64,000 bases of DNA from Valencia hispanica (GCA_963556495.2 OY747721.1:14458149-14522148); one strand, 5' to 3'. Positions 11,200 to 23,279 are shown, counted from the stretch's first letter. A program made the numbers and translations. The notes: a model not told the origin generated them from the sequence alone.

Positions 11200-12286
11200 T
11201 TTATGCAAATGTAAAGGAGGCATACATGTCCAAACCAAGACCTCCTCTGGGACAATCAGATCACAATCTGGTTTTTCTCTGTTCAGAATATAAACCACTT
11301 GTTCAGAGGCAACCTGTGACAAAACGAATTGTGAGAAAATGGTCACAGGAAGCTGAAGAAGCCCTGCAGGGTTGTTTTGCAACCACAGACTGGATGACTC
11401 TTTGCCAAGCACATGGAGAGGACATCAATACCATGACTGAGTGTGTGACTGAGTATATAAACTTCTGTGTGGACAACATCATCCCCACCAGAACAGTGAG
11501 ATGCTTCCCTAATAACAAACCCTGGATCACCAGTGACCTGAAGGTACTGCTAAACAAGAAAAAAAGAGCCTTCAGGGAGGGAGAAAGGGAATTACTGAGG
11601 AGTATACAGAAGCAACTTAAGGTCAAGATCAGAGACAGCAAGGAGGCATACAGGAAGAAGCTGGAGAACAAACTACAGAGGAACAATATCAGAGATGTCT
11701 GGTCAGGAATGAGAAAGATCACAGGCTTTAAGGACAGGAAGGATTGGATAGATGGAAGTCTGGACAGAGCCAATGAACTGAACATATTCTTCAACAGGTT
11801 CAGTTCAGGAACTAGCTCAGCATCCCCCTCTCCTGTTCCCAGCCAAACAGACATCCCACTATCCTCTGATCAACAGCTTTCCTGTTACACCTCAGATGTT
11901 TTATCCTTCACCTCAGCCATGGACTCTTCTAATTCCACAAGCTTGACTTCAACCAAGTCAGGAAATGCTGCTACCCCCTTTGCCTCCCCCTCCCACTTGT
12001 CTGTCTCCAAAAGTCAGGTGAAGAGGCAGCTGGAGAAACTGAACCGGAACAAGGCTGCAGGTCCAGATGGTGTCAGCCCCAGAGTCCTGAAGGCCTGTGC
12101 TGAGCAGCTCTGTGGGATTCTGCAGCACCTCTTCAACCTTAGCCTAACTCAGCAGAAGGTTCCAGTGTTGTGGAAGACATCCTGCCTTGTTCCAGTACCC
12201 AAAATAACTCACCCATCAGTCATCAATGACTATAGACCTGTTGCCCTGACATCCCACATCATGAAGGTCCTGGAGAGACTCCTGTG
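11200..12286 (+). pseudogene. Rex1-like LINE, endonuclease end, linker and RT start
   Basis: Continues the split endonuclease: ANVKEAYMSK, then LGQSDHNLVFL containing the catalytic SDH. A linker follows with WSQEAEEALQGCF and PWITSDLKVLLNKKKRAF, a Ser-rich segment, then the RT entry block KLNRNKAAGPDGVSPRVLKA and PVPKITHPSVINDYRPVALT (fingers). It ends at a TGA after KVLERLL, where the family normally continues with the QFAYR block, which is seen out of frame just downstream. Confidence 0.88.
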
Positions 12287-12394
12287 AGCACCCCTGAGTA
12301 AGCAAACAAGAACGTATCAGGACCCACTGCAGTTTGCTTATCGCTGTGGAGTTGGAGTTGAAGATGCCATCATCCACCTACTTCAACCGACCCA

Positions 12395-12494
12395 TGCAAA
12401 TAATGCTGCTGGCCGTGCTCAGCACACATTCCACACATCATGACATCACCCTTTGTTGCACCAAGGCGTGATTTTCATACATTCAACCAACCCA
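12395..12494. mobile_element. 87-bp insertion with 13-bp target duplication
   Basis: The sequence TTCAACCGACCCA (12,382-12,394) is repeated as TTCAACCAACCCA (12,482-12,494) on the other side of 87 foreign bases. Removing insert plus one repeat rejoins the RT frame (LLQPTHCHLDKAGS). The insert lacks a poly(A) or short-repeat tail and I cannot name it. Confidence 0.7.
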
Positions 12495-13452
12495 CTGTCA
12501 TCTGGACAAAGCAGGCAGCACTGTGAGGATCATGTTCTTTGATTTCTTCAGTGCATTTAACACAATTCAGCCTGATTTGCTTTGTCAGAAACTCCTGAAG
12601 ACACAGGGGGAGCCCTCAACAATCGCCTGGATCAATGACTACCTGACCAACAGACCACAATTTGTGAGACTGAAGAATTGTGTGTCAAACCAGGTGGTCA
12701 GCAGCACAGGAGCACCACAGGGGACCGTACTCTCACCATCAAAGACCTGTCATCTGCAGAAATACTCAGATGACTCTGCAATTGTTGGGTGTATCAGATA
12801 TGGACAAGAAGCTGAATACAGAGAGTGGGTTGACCGCTTTGTGACATGGTGTGGAAACAATCGTCTCACCTTGAATGTGAACAAAACAAAAGAGATGATT
12901 GTAGATTTCAGAAGAAACAGGGATAACACTGTTTCCATCATGGGAGAAGAAGTGGAGGTGGTTGAGGAGTATAAATACCTCGGAGTTCACCTTGACAACA
13001 GACTGGACTGGCGGTGCAACAGTGAAACCGTCTACAAGAAGGGACAGAGCAGACTGTACTTCTTGAGGAAGCTTAGGTCCTTTAAGGTTTGCAGCAAGAT
13101 GCTGGAGATCCTCTACAAGTCTGTTGTGGAGAGTGTAATCTCTTCAGCCGTCATCTGTTGGGGTAGCAGCATCAGAGCCAGGGATTTAAATAGGCTAAAC
13201 AACCTGATAAAGAAGGCTGTTTCTGTTCTTGGGACAACTGTGGAACATCTGGAGATGATGATGCAAAGAAGGATTCTTCATAAAATCAAAAAAATTATGG
13301 ACAACCCTGAGCATCCTCTTCATGAGACAGTCATACAACAACAGAGCGTCTTCAGTCGGAGGCTTCTTCAGTTTTGCTGCAATACAGACCGCTACAGGAA
13401 ATCCTTCCTGCCCACAGCCATCATCATCTACAACAACTCCTTAAAGAATTAA
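12495..13452 (+). pseudogene. Rex1-like LINE reverse transcriptase catalytic part
   Basis: Shows motif A (IMFFDFFSAFNTIQP, catalytic Asp present), motif B (STGAPQGTVLSP), motif C (KYSDDSAIVG), motif D (MIVDFRRN), then YLGVHLDNRLDW, KKGQSRLYFLRKLRSF and the C-terminal FLPTAIIIYNNSLKN. Between LSP and the KTCHLQKY block about a dozen residues expected in the family are missing, probably a deletion at 12,740. That loss, with the upstream insertions, makes the copy inactive. Confidence 0.87.
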
Positions 13453-13524
13453 TTATATGAGCTATACAAACACTTAATGTCCCTCTGGGATCAATAAAGT
13501 ATTTTTGAATTGAATTGAATATAA

Positions 13525-14060
13525 ACATTGATTAACACAAAGGTTGCAACCATGTTGTATTATGCAATGCTATGTCCATATATACATTACTGTAATATTG
13601 CTTGGGCCAGTACCCATAAAACTTAACTTCAGCCCATCTTTCGTTTTCAGAAACAAGGTTTGGGAATAATATTTTGTGTAGATCGTAGGCCCCCTTCTCA
13701 ACCACTGTTTGCTAAAGCAGGTGTGATGAGTATTTACCAATTTAATCACTTGCAAACTGCTCAATTTGTTTACAAGTCTGTTAAAAAATTATAGCCCCAG
13801 TTTTTCCAAAAACATTTTCTCCTTCAATAATGAAGTTCACACGTTTTCAACTTACAAAAGCTGTCAAATTAGAGCACCATTTCCTGGCACTAGTCTGTCT
13901 CAATTTAGTGTATTATACAGAGGACTCAAAATATGGAATAATCTGCCACCTTTTCTTACAAAGCATTCACCAATTCAGCATAGAAACGCTTGGAGTGCCC
14001 TGATTGTGAGTGATTACAATTTTCCTTATGGGATCCATTTTTAAGCTCACTTTTGTTCAT
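13525..14060 (+). pseudogene. Older LINE, C-terminal part (3' half of split element)
   Basis: The reading, with frame changes, gives LYYAMLCPYIHYCNIAWAS, DRRPPSQPLF, YQFNHLQTAQFVYKSV, then GTSLSQFSVLYRGLKIWNNL. These are the typical C-terminal blocks following the RT of the lineage seen at 9,650-10,114. The Rex1-like element lies exactly between, so the two halves belong to one older insertion. Several stops; dead. Confidence 0.78.
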
Positions 14061-15134
14061 TAGTAAACTTTGTTGGCCGACAATAAATTTATTGTAAGTA
14101 CTTCTGTGTACAACCAATACAATTTTGAATGTTTTAATTTAAATTGTACAATAATGAAACTTGGAGATTGCTAAGCCCCATTGAGGGTTTTTGGTAGCCT
14201 TCCATCACATTTTCTTACACATTTGTAATTTTGCAGGTATTTTTTTACGATGTGAAATAGTCACATAAATAAATAAATAAAAGCCTGAGCCTATTAACCA
14301 TTTGACTACACAGTGAAAAGCGTTTAATATCAAGTCATGAATAGTTGGGTCTAACAAAGAGAATATTATCTGGTAATAAAATAAGAAAATTGATTTTTAG
14401 GGTAGCTTTTCTTTTAGCTTTAGTAAGTTTCATATCTACAAGTTTCTTTGACCAAGGTCATGTTAATTACATTTTAAGAATTTCCACAGAATCAGGATTG
14501 GTTTTTCTTACTTGTGCATAAAAGCGACTGAACTATAAACTCTTTGACTGCCAGTCTTTGACGCACATTTTCAGGGTCAACCTAACAATTTATCTAAGAA
14601 TTTAATAAGCAAGAGAAATGATATGTTTTCGTGCGACAGTAAGTCAGAAATTGTTTAGCATTCAAAGATTAAGCTGCCCGCGGGCCCTTTGGTTATAGAC
14701 CTGCAGGCGAAGGCCTTGAAAGCTTGTTTTCTTAATCAGTGAGATTCTGCTTTAACACAATATTGTACTAAGGTCAAGTCATGGGAGAATAACCAATTTT
14801 TGCTAGAGAAATATTTTCTTTGATGCAATGAGGAATAGTTTTGTGCTTTTCCTTAACAAACTATTTGTTTATAAAGGTAATGAATTAAACCTTTAACCAA
14901 AATATAGTCATAATGAATGTGTGGGTGTATTTTGACAAAGTCACATGATTTATCAATTGCTTTGTAGCCTTCTAACAGTTTTCATAAATAAAACTGTTGT
15001 TTATACAATGTTTTTGATGATAAAGGAATCAAGTGCTGCTTTTGGGTAGATGTTACAGTAATTGATTTTTGTTTTTTTACAATGCAGAAACTGTGATACT
15101 ATTTTTGGTTGATCTCTTGCTATTTTCTGTTACA
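14061..15134. other. Non-coding, nothing recognised
   Basis: AT-rich sequence with no element, exon or RNA gene that I can support. Confidence 0.5.
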
Positions 15135-15240
15135 CTGACTTGCAAAAGTATACATAGCCCCTAATGATGTCACATTGCATCCACAAACTTTAATGTGTGT
15201 TGTTGGGATTTTATGTTACAGACTAACAGAAAGTAGTGGA
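15135..15240 (+). mobile_element. Tc1-like terminal fragment
   Basis: The motif CTTGCAAAAGTATACATAGC followed by GGGATTTTATGTTACAGACT matches the terminal inverted region of the second Tc1 lineage (compare 53,770-53,870). Only the terminus is left. The next 740 bases, up to the SINE target site, hold nothing I can name. Confidence 0.6.
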
Positions 15241-15997
15241 GAGCTATACATTGGACCTCCACCTATTTAGTCTTTGTGGATTTTTCTGGGGAGCATATCT
15301 AAAATATGCAAAAGAAAATGCTCCTCATGAAGCTGAAATATATAGGTGAAATGTTACTTGACATGCTATTGGTTGGCATATTCTAGCAGTTAATCCAGGA
15401 GCACCATTTTTTTTGTTGGGGCTGATTGGTGGAACCCCCAAGAGCAAAAGTAAGGAGGACTGTAAAGGTTAGCTCCTGCTGTAGAGCTAAGATGATTCCC
15501 AGTGTGGCTATTAATGCATATCAAGGTATATTTGGTGGTTGAACTATTAAAATAGGCAGTTATAAGGTTTTTAGAAGGGGTCTGAAGTATTCGCATATCT
15601 AAGCTATTGGTGGGTGGTTGTGGTCCTGACCTCCACTGTACAAGGGGAAGACAAATTCTTGATGGTTTTTGAAAAAACGTTTTCTACAATTACAACAGCA
15701 AGTGTTTTGGGATTTTGCCACATTAATTGCAGAAACTGAATTTTTAGCTAATTCTTTGGTCATTGGTCAAGCTCAATCAGTTTGGTACATTACACAGACA
15801 TTCTAAACAACTTGTTTCATATTTTCACACATACAGTTTTATTACTAGATCTAGTTGATCAACTGGAACAAATAAGGTGAAAACAGCCACCAACTACCAG
15901 TCATACTTTTAATTTTACAAAAAGAATTACTGTCACCATTAATGGTTCCATTCAAATTCAAAAAAATACTTCTCATGGGTGTTCTGATGTAGTTATT

Positions 15998-16189
15998 TTT
16001 TTAAAGGTTTTTGGGCCTGAGTGGCCTTTATTGACAGTGGACAGAGCTTTTTAAAGGGGAAGAGAGGTGGTGAAAGACATGCGGCAAAGGTCGCCCGGGA
16101 CGGGAGTCGAACCTGGGACGGCCGTGTCGAGGACTGAAGCCTCTGCAAATGGGCTCCCCGCTCTAACCACTACCCCACACGACACCCCG
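15998..16189 (-). mobile_element. tRNA-derived SINE with 17-bp target duplication
   Basis: Read on the minus strand, the head is tRNA-like: an A-box-like GTGTGGGGTAGTGGTTAGAG (16,161-16,180) and a perfect B box GGTTCGACTCC (16,103-16,113). The body follows and it ends in A-rich bases next to the target site. The flanks GTTCTGATGTAGTTATT (15,981-15,997) and GTTCTAATGTAGTTATT (16,190-16,206) are a 17-bp duplication with one change. The internal boxes would drive RNA polymerase III transcription. It has no coding capacity and relies on a LINE for movement. Confidence 0.9.
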
Positions 16190-16206
16190 GTTCTAATGTA
16201 GTTATT

Positions 16207-16760
16207 AATGCTGAATCTGCTCTCCGCTGCCCAAGTAGAGATGGGGATTAAAACCCCACTTCAGCCAAAGGTTAGAAATCAGGGAACGTTACTCAAATCA
16301 AAGTGATCAGAAGTCCTAAAGACTCTTTGAACCAGCCATTCCCTGACCAGCGAGGTTCAGCAATAGAAAATACTGCAGCATATGTGTTGTTTCTGCAACG
16401 GTGGTTGGCACTGCACCGGGCTTTTTGTAGCGCATCTGTGTTCAGCCGCACCGGCAACAGATGCACCCCAGTGCACCAATAACTTTTCAACCCGCTGTGA
16501 GCTCCCAGATAGCGAGATGCATTGAGTATGCTGTCCAGATCTGAGATGATACTCAAATGCTCTCATGGCATTTTTAAAAAAATTGATGCAGCCACTGTAC
16601 TCTGTGCATGAAGTTGTAAACATCTGTGCGTCTTTATCAAATGGTCAGGGGTGTGAATTGTAATATGTCAAAAATGACGGATGACCTTCAGATTGTTCCG
16701 TTGGCCTGATTTGAAATGCTAGTTTTTAAATAAAACTAGTTATGATAAGACCTGTTTTCA

Positions 16761-16804
<44 letters not shown>

Positions 16805-17329
16805 GTTGCCTTCATGCAATTCATTAAAGCTATGAATGACAGAAATGGAAACTAGTCATGAAACCTGTGCAGAAAGCAAAGAAACACAGGATTAAATCTG
16901 GGTAATCGGGCTAAGAAAGAAGAACGGAGCAGGAACTAGGATAATATCTAAGAGAATGAGATGCATTTGGGTTTTTGGTCAATATATTAACCACAAAGTC
17001 AAACTTAGCAGCCCTCTTGATTTATTTTTTCTGCTCTTAATTGGTGTAAGTTGTATTCTCTGGACCAGTGATCTGAGGTGACTTCAATCATCAGCTGACT
17101 GTGATATTGTAGATAGTTAATATTGTCGATTGATTGTATTGCAAATGCTTCAATAAAACATACTAAGTGTAATCCAGTGCTTTTCTTCTGCTTTAAGGTG
17201 ATCAGAGTTCAAAAGTTGAGATGCCATATCATTTAAAGTAACAATTGTTTGCACATCAGTCATCTAGGCTAAGCCCCTGATCATCTTCTATATTAAATCC
17301 GCCCCAGCATCCCACAGTAGTTTTGACTG
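16207..17329. other. Non-coding with (AT)n microsatellite
   Basis: Apart from a run of about 20 AT units at 16,763-16,802, nothing recognisable was seen. The minus-strand open frames at 16,293-16,623 have no domain. Confidence 0.5.
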
Positions 17330-17945
17330 TATGTTTACGGTCACCGTACTGCTGGAAGGTGAATTTCCACCCAGTCTCAGGACTTTTGCAGCCTCTATCA
17401 GCTATTGTTTCAGGATTCCTCCATACAGTATATATTCCCATCAACTCAGCTTCTCTGTTCCTGCTTTAGAAAGGTATAATGTTACCACAATTATATTTCA
17501 ACATGGTGATGGTGTCTTCCGGTTCTGCTGCAATGTAAAGCGTTTTTGCACATAGGTCATTAAGTTCAATTTTGGTCTTATTTGAGCAGAAAACTTTCTT
17601 CCACATGTTTGTTGTGTCCCCTTGTGGCAAACTATAAACATGACTTCTTATGACTTTCTTTCAACAATGGCTTTATGTTCGTCACTCTTTCCTTGATGGA
17701 CAGATGCATGAAATGCACGGGTGATATTGCCCTGTTTCTTCCACCCGAGCTTTGAATCTCAGCAGCTCCTCCAAAGTTACAATGGGCCACTTGACTGCAT
17801 TTTCTCTCCAATTTCAGATGACAGATTAAACAGCACTTTATGGGAAGGTCAAAGCTTTTTTCTATAACCTAACCTTGCTTTAAACTTCTCTTCTACATTA
17901 TCCCTGACCTGTCTCCCATGTCCCTTCGTCTTCAATATGTTATTT
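17330..17945 (-). mobile_element. Degenerate Tc1-like transposon (second lineage)
   Basis: On the plus strand one reads the reverse complement of the lineage: CTGCTGGAAGGTGAATTTCC, CATGTTTGTTGTGTCCCC, TTCTTTCAACAATGGCTTTA, CAGCAGCTCCTCCAAAGTTA and then CCCTGACCTGTCTCCCATGT near the start codon. The order is right but pieces are missing and frames are broken. Confidence 0.75.
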
Positions 17946-20895
17946 GTTTTATTGGTATCTAATCTTATAGGTTAAATTAAACAAAGATTAACTCTAGCTA
18001 AATAACTTCTGAAGGTGACTGGTTTTACTAGATTCCATTTAGAGGTATCACAGAAAAGGGAGCTAAACACAAATCCCCAACACAGTTTTATTTTCTAAAA
18101 ACCATGTATTATTTTCATTGTCACTCGTGATAATGAGCTTCCTTGTGTTGCTCTCACACATAAAATCTCAACAAAATACACTGAAGTTCATGATTGTGAC
18201 GTGAGAAAAAATTAATAAGCTACAGGGCTATGAAAACTATTACGAGGCACAGCATGAACACATTTATATCAGCACATTTGTTGATTTGTGAATGATGAGT
18301 TTGATTACATGTCCATTTTTCATTCTGGATTCGAACGCTTTTGTTGAAGATTTTGTCACACACACTTCTTATGCAGTAGAGCCAAGCTCAACAGTTAGTT
18401 CTTTAGCCTTTCTTCACTTTATTATTCCCGTAAATTCAACAAACATTTGGTTGAAGCTGCTGCAGACAAATGTCAAGATGCCAAACAGCTTTTTTTGTTT
18501 CCAGTGGAGAACTGTTGAGAACAGTGACCATACCCTCTTGTGTATAATAAACATCTGAGAATTTGGCTTGCTCTATTTACCTCCTAATGAAAAACAAAGA
18601 TCTGCTCTGGAGAGGCTTGCATGCCTCAGATGATGAAAAACCCAGGGAGGGAGGGAAAAAAAGCCCTCAAGATGATCCAAACCATTTGTGTTGCACATGA
18701 GACATGAGAGTAGTGTGTGTGGGTAAACTGACCATACCAAAAATGAGGTAATATTCCATGTCTGTTTATGTGGCATCTGATGGCTATTTGCCAAATATAT
18801 AATATCTATGGAAAACATATGTAGGGACCACAAACACCTCTGAACTGACCTTTCACTCACAAGACACACTCACCTCCAACCACATTGAAAATGCCCTTGC
18901 TTGGCTCTTACAGCTCGCCAAAACAAGTTTATCCCATGCCAACAGCACCCTGAGACCGAAGGTGTCATGCTGAAAATAAGTCTTGTCTTAATGTCCTCAT
19001 ACATGTAAAGGACCTCCTATATAAAAAGGGAAACACTAGCTATTACAAAGTAGGTTGTCCTAACCTTTTAGAAAACAACAGTTTTTGTTATCTTTTGCTT
19101 AATGAGTAACAAAATGTTAATTTCTGGTGTTTACCTGTAATTATATCCCTTTCTTTTCCAGCGATGTATGAATAAAAATATTGGACATTGATTATTTTAA
19201 GAGAACTGAATATTTTATGGGTGTATCAGTGTTTTTCACACTGTGTAAAACTACGAAACTAAATTAACCAAATTCAATACTATCGATTACTGTAGCAAAG
19301 CTGCTACACACACTCAGCTCAAATTAGAGAAAACCAGAATTTTACTGAGTTGAAAAATGAGCAAAGGGTTAACTGACTTTGCTCCAATAATCCATGGCAC
19401 AAAGATATTTGCCATTAAGGGTTAGCAAATTGTGTCGGCTGATCGCTGATCTTTTGTGTCCTCTTATCCAGAATTTTCTAACCACAAGAAGAATTAGGGA
19501 TCCCTCCAAGAAAAACTGGAAAACATGACTGAATAGTCTGGACTGTGGGAATACAATCAGGAGCAGACAAAGGGCAGTCCTTTTGCCAACTCTGTGGATA
19601 AGAGGATTGGAGATGGGAGAAAAGCAACCAGCCAAACTCTGAGCAACAGTGATTTGGGAGCAGCACATGCCTCGGGATTGTAAGGGTATCTGTGGTGCTA
19701 GCTGGTGTTAAAACTCCTGTGCGTCCTCAGGACAACAAGCTGACATCCTGCCATCTCTCCTACTGCGACAAAAAAATACACAGATCTGAATGGCAGCAGA
19801 ACCTAGGTGCTATTGATCTGCCCCCAGTGCAATATCTCCTCTTACATCCATAATTATTCTCCTTCACTGCGTGCCCTGGCTGCCAGACTGGCTGGCTTTC
19901 CGGCTGATTTCTTGTTAAAGATGCTCTATGCGCTCACATTTCATGTTGCACTGCCAGCGACCCCCCTCTCTTAACCCCAGCATTTTCGAATATTTCATGG
20001 TTCAGTCCCAGGCTGGGGAAGGCGGCTTCGGCAAGGCACAATTACAGTGGTTAGCTGGACTCCTCTGGTGGAGCCATGCTGCCTCTCAAAGTACCATGAC
20101 TGGTGAACAGACAGCCAGGAAAAACAGAGGAGTGTCAGAGAAGCCATTCTTCTTCTGAAATGAATACACTCTTGGCCTACATATACAGGAACATACTGTA
20201 GGGGTAATTGCAGTGACACTTTAAATGAATGAAAACCTTTTCTGGCTTTAAAAGCTGTCCAAATTTTTTTTTAAATAATTTTCCCATTATTAATGAAAAG
20301 CTGAGCTCACAAGCAATAAAAGCCCTATTACTGTATTTAGCACCTTTCACAGCAAAATAGATTCAAATAATTCATTTTGAAGCAACTTTTGGGCAGATAT
20401 ATTCACCTTCTATTGCAGCCGCGCATTTCATACTGAACAACTGCAATATTGTACTCACCTTGGGACCGTTTTATATCTGCTTTCACAACTGGTGATTTGC
20501 AGTAATTTTCTATGATCTACTCAGAGTCTCCTGTAAGGTAACGGGGTTATGTGAATGCGGCAAGGCAAATACACCGCACCGGGTGTAATCAGCGCCGCAT
20601 ACAGCAGCGTCACGGTCTCTGCGGCTAACAGGCTATGGTTTGGTTTACACCTGATACGCCGGGAAGTGTCCCAGACGCATGTTGTTGCGCCACTCCACTA
20701 AAGATTCCATTTTACGTTTCCAGAATGTGTCCAGCTCCAAAGTTAACATAAGGCTAAACAGGAAACACGGTATCAGTGTAAAGCATCCAGTAAATTTGAA
20801 AATAAAAGACAACGTTCAGATTTGCGATTGCATAACGATGTAAAAATTGACCAGGTAGCTAATTTGCTCCCAGCATCTATTTAAGAAATCATATT
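17946..20895. other. Non-coding, apparently single-copy sequence
   Basis: Almost 3 kb without a recognised repeat or exon. Base composition is mixed, with few homopolymers. The open frames of up to 99 codons on either strand have no domain. From about 20,560 to 20,710 the sequence turns GC- and CpG-rich (GCGCCGCATAC, ACGCCGGGAAG), just upstream of the MADF exon remnant, and may belong to the same element. Confidence 0.45.
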
Positions 20896-20905
20896 TTTTT
20901 TCAGC

Positions 20906-21044
20906 ATGGAGGCTGAGGCTTTTATCCTAAAAGTGGAGAATCAAAAAATTATATATGACACCGCACATCATTTTTACAAAGACAACACAAAAAAGTAGTG
21001 CGTGGAGGCATGGACAGAAATTTCAATACTTATGGGAGAGGATG
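20906..21044 (+). pseudogene. MADF-domain exon remnant (Harbinger-associated type)
   Basis: After a TTTTTTTTCAG splice acceptor, the frame opens with ATG and reads MEAEAFILKVENQKIIYDTA, HHFYKDNTKK, a stop (TAG, 20,996), then CVEAWTEISILMGED, followed by a GTGAGT donor at 21,045. The layout, with a YD-T-YKD core and a W about 15 residues later, fits the MADF DNA-binding domain. In fish this domain is often supplied by the second gene of PIF/Harbinger transposons. The stop makes it a pseudogene. A host MADF gene exon is possible but less likely. Confidence 0.6.
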
Positions 21045-21050
21045 GTGAGT

Positions 21051-23279
21051 TTAAAAAACTTTCTTTTAAAGTGTACAATATCATGCCCATCATGAGAATG
21101 TGTGTATGAATGGGTGAATGACTGATTTAAGAACTTTGGAGTCCTTGGACTTGCAGGTCATTTACACACATCTGCCTTTTACGTCTGTCTTACTTGATTG
21201 TCATGCTCTCTTGTCTTTCCCTATTTAAGGGCTCCTTAAGCAAAATAGGCCTAGGTGTCATGTCAAACATCTAGTCTAGGGAAACAGAAATTAATTGATT
21301 TGTGATTATACATTTCTAAAAAAAAAACTAATCAAATCACAGATTTGCATAGATTTAAAAGAAAAAATTGGTTAAATTAATTTGATACAATTTGTCAGGG
21401 GTACTTTTACCTGTGACCCTGATAATATTTTCAAAACATATCTTTCTTAACATGTTTTTCCTGACTAGATGCACTCAGATCGAAGGTTGTGTTTTTCCGC
21501 CCAAAAAACAATCTATTTTGAGATTCTGCAACTGCAATAAAAGACAAATTTACTTCAAGGTTTTTAACGCATCTTTACAATGGGGGTAGTGGGAGTAGGG
21601 TTTAAACATAAAAACTACAGTAAGAAAGCAGTTAAGTGACTTATATCTCGGAACATGGTCACTCAGGCAAATATCTGAGTGTCTTATGATTTAGGAATAT
21701 CTGTTTTGGCCGCAGAACTGGAAAAAAAGGAAGGAGATCTTTGTCCAAATGTACTTGATTCAAACAGGGATCCAAAGTACTTATTGTAGCATCTGGTCTG
21801 TCCTCTGTCCATTATGAGGCGGAAAAGTCCTACAGCCATGAGATCATAATTTCTTTTATGCAGTTTGTTTTTCAAACCTCTTGACAATCACATTGACACA
21901 GCTAGTCGAGGCATAAAACAGTGAAGACATTCAGAAGAAGCCCTTAAAACATGAAAGGACAGTCTTGGGCTCTGATGTCCTTCAGAATTGTCTCGCATAT
22001 AATTGTCTCATATACATCATACCCGTTTCTAAAGTAAGAATCAAGAACACTGATTCTGACAGAAAAGTCTAAACCAACTGTATAATAGTAAATAAAATAA
22101 CATATACTTGAAAGAATTCAGCTTTTGTATTTAGTAATGCATCACAGCTGATGTATGCCATGATTCATCATGGAAGTCGCTGAGTGTTTACGTCACACTG
22201 AAGGTCAGTGGAACGAGAGGCATGTGACTCATTGCCGAAATAGGACGTTTAATTAAAATTCAGTTGTGCGAGACACAAAACGAGAGTACTACTTCATGTC
22301 TTCATTCCTCCAATGACACATTGTGATTGTTCTGCTTCGCTGGCTTTAGAGATGGTTCTATGTTCATCCTCCAACTTGGCCTGTGGGGCCTCGTGAATAA
22401 ACAGGCAGAGGTTAATGTCTCATGTTCTTCCCTGTTCTCTGCAGACAGCTCTGACAGGAGGAGAAGAGAGAGAAAACCCTGAAAGGGAAGCTGTTTTGGT
22501 AATACGCTAATCTGGCTCTCGCATCTCTTTGTTTCAGGCAGCGAGACGAGATTTTTTTTCCCCCAAGCCACCATTGAGGAGCACATCTCTAGTCCACTCT
22601 GGGTGAGCTGTCATGGGTAAACTATTTCTTCGTTTCTTTTTCGTTTCTGTTCCCCACAGTACTTCTCATACCCTGAGGGGTCTTTAGTGAACTTGCCATC
22701 ACCCACACATACTGACAGCAGAAAGCACGTATATCCACACGTCACCAAGGCGATAAACAGCCATGGGCCCCGCCACAGAGATAAGGCTTCTGAGCAGTCT
22801 ATCAAACAAACAAAGCCAGATGATGACTCTGGAGGGATGTTAAGAAATGACGCCATATCATCGCCCTATCTTTCCCCTTGGATCTCTTTTTCCATCTACA
22901 GAACTGATGTTTATACATACTCAACATGGGCATACATTTTAAGTTTGGTGCTTTCAATCACTTAATTAAAGTTATCTGTTTTTCAGGTTGGACTAAAAGT
23001 ATGCAATAGTACAACAAAAAGCCTAAATCAAGTTTAAAAGTAAAAACTTGGTGCACAAGTTTAAATTTACTGTAGATTTTCTCTCAGACAGAGAGAATTC
23101 TACATAAATGCTTAGGAAAAATATGTGGATAAATGTCCCTTAGCAAGTTGCAGAAAAAACATACACTTTTATAGCCATAGACAAGCTTCAGGCATATTTC
23201 TGCCTGGATAACACTGTTTTTATCAGAAAGGGAAGAGTTTATTAAATGGTCAGGTTTCCTGGTAAGGAATTGCTTTTAA
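21051..23279. other. Non-coding; one short repeat shared with 45,185
   Basis: The part 21,190-21,330 (CATGCTCTCTTGTCTTTCC, then AAACAGAAATTAATTGATT) resembles 45,185-45,310 in the same orientation, so it is an interspersed repeat, probably the terminal region of a Tc1-like lineage. The rest shows nothing recognisable. Confidence 0.5.

Larger units (their letters stand above)
10115..13519 (+). mobile_element. Nearly full-length Rex1-like LINE
   Basis: A 3.4-kb element with 5' leader, apurinic-type endonuclease, reverse transcriptase and a 3' tail ending in TTGAATTGAATTGAAT. The leader start is supported by a second copy of the same 5' region on the minus strand at 63,010-63,729. It lies inside an older LINE (9,650-10,114 and 13,525-14,060). 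It carries two smaller insertions, at 11,038 and 12,395, and an internal deletion near 12,740, so it is inactive. The preserved frame outside those lesions suggests moderate age. Confidence 0.88.

Noticed and set aside
11303..11854. 183-codon minus-strand frame over the Rex1-like LINE
   Set aside because: Antisense shadow of the plus-strand RT linker; no domain.
16090..16189. Functional tRNA gene on the minus strand
   Set aside because: The B box is good, but the cloverleaf is imperfect, and the A-rich end and 17-bp duplication show a SINE.
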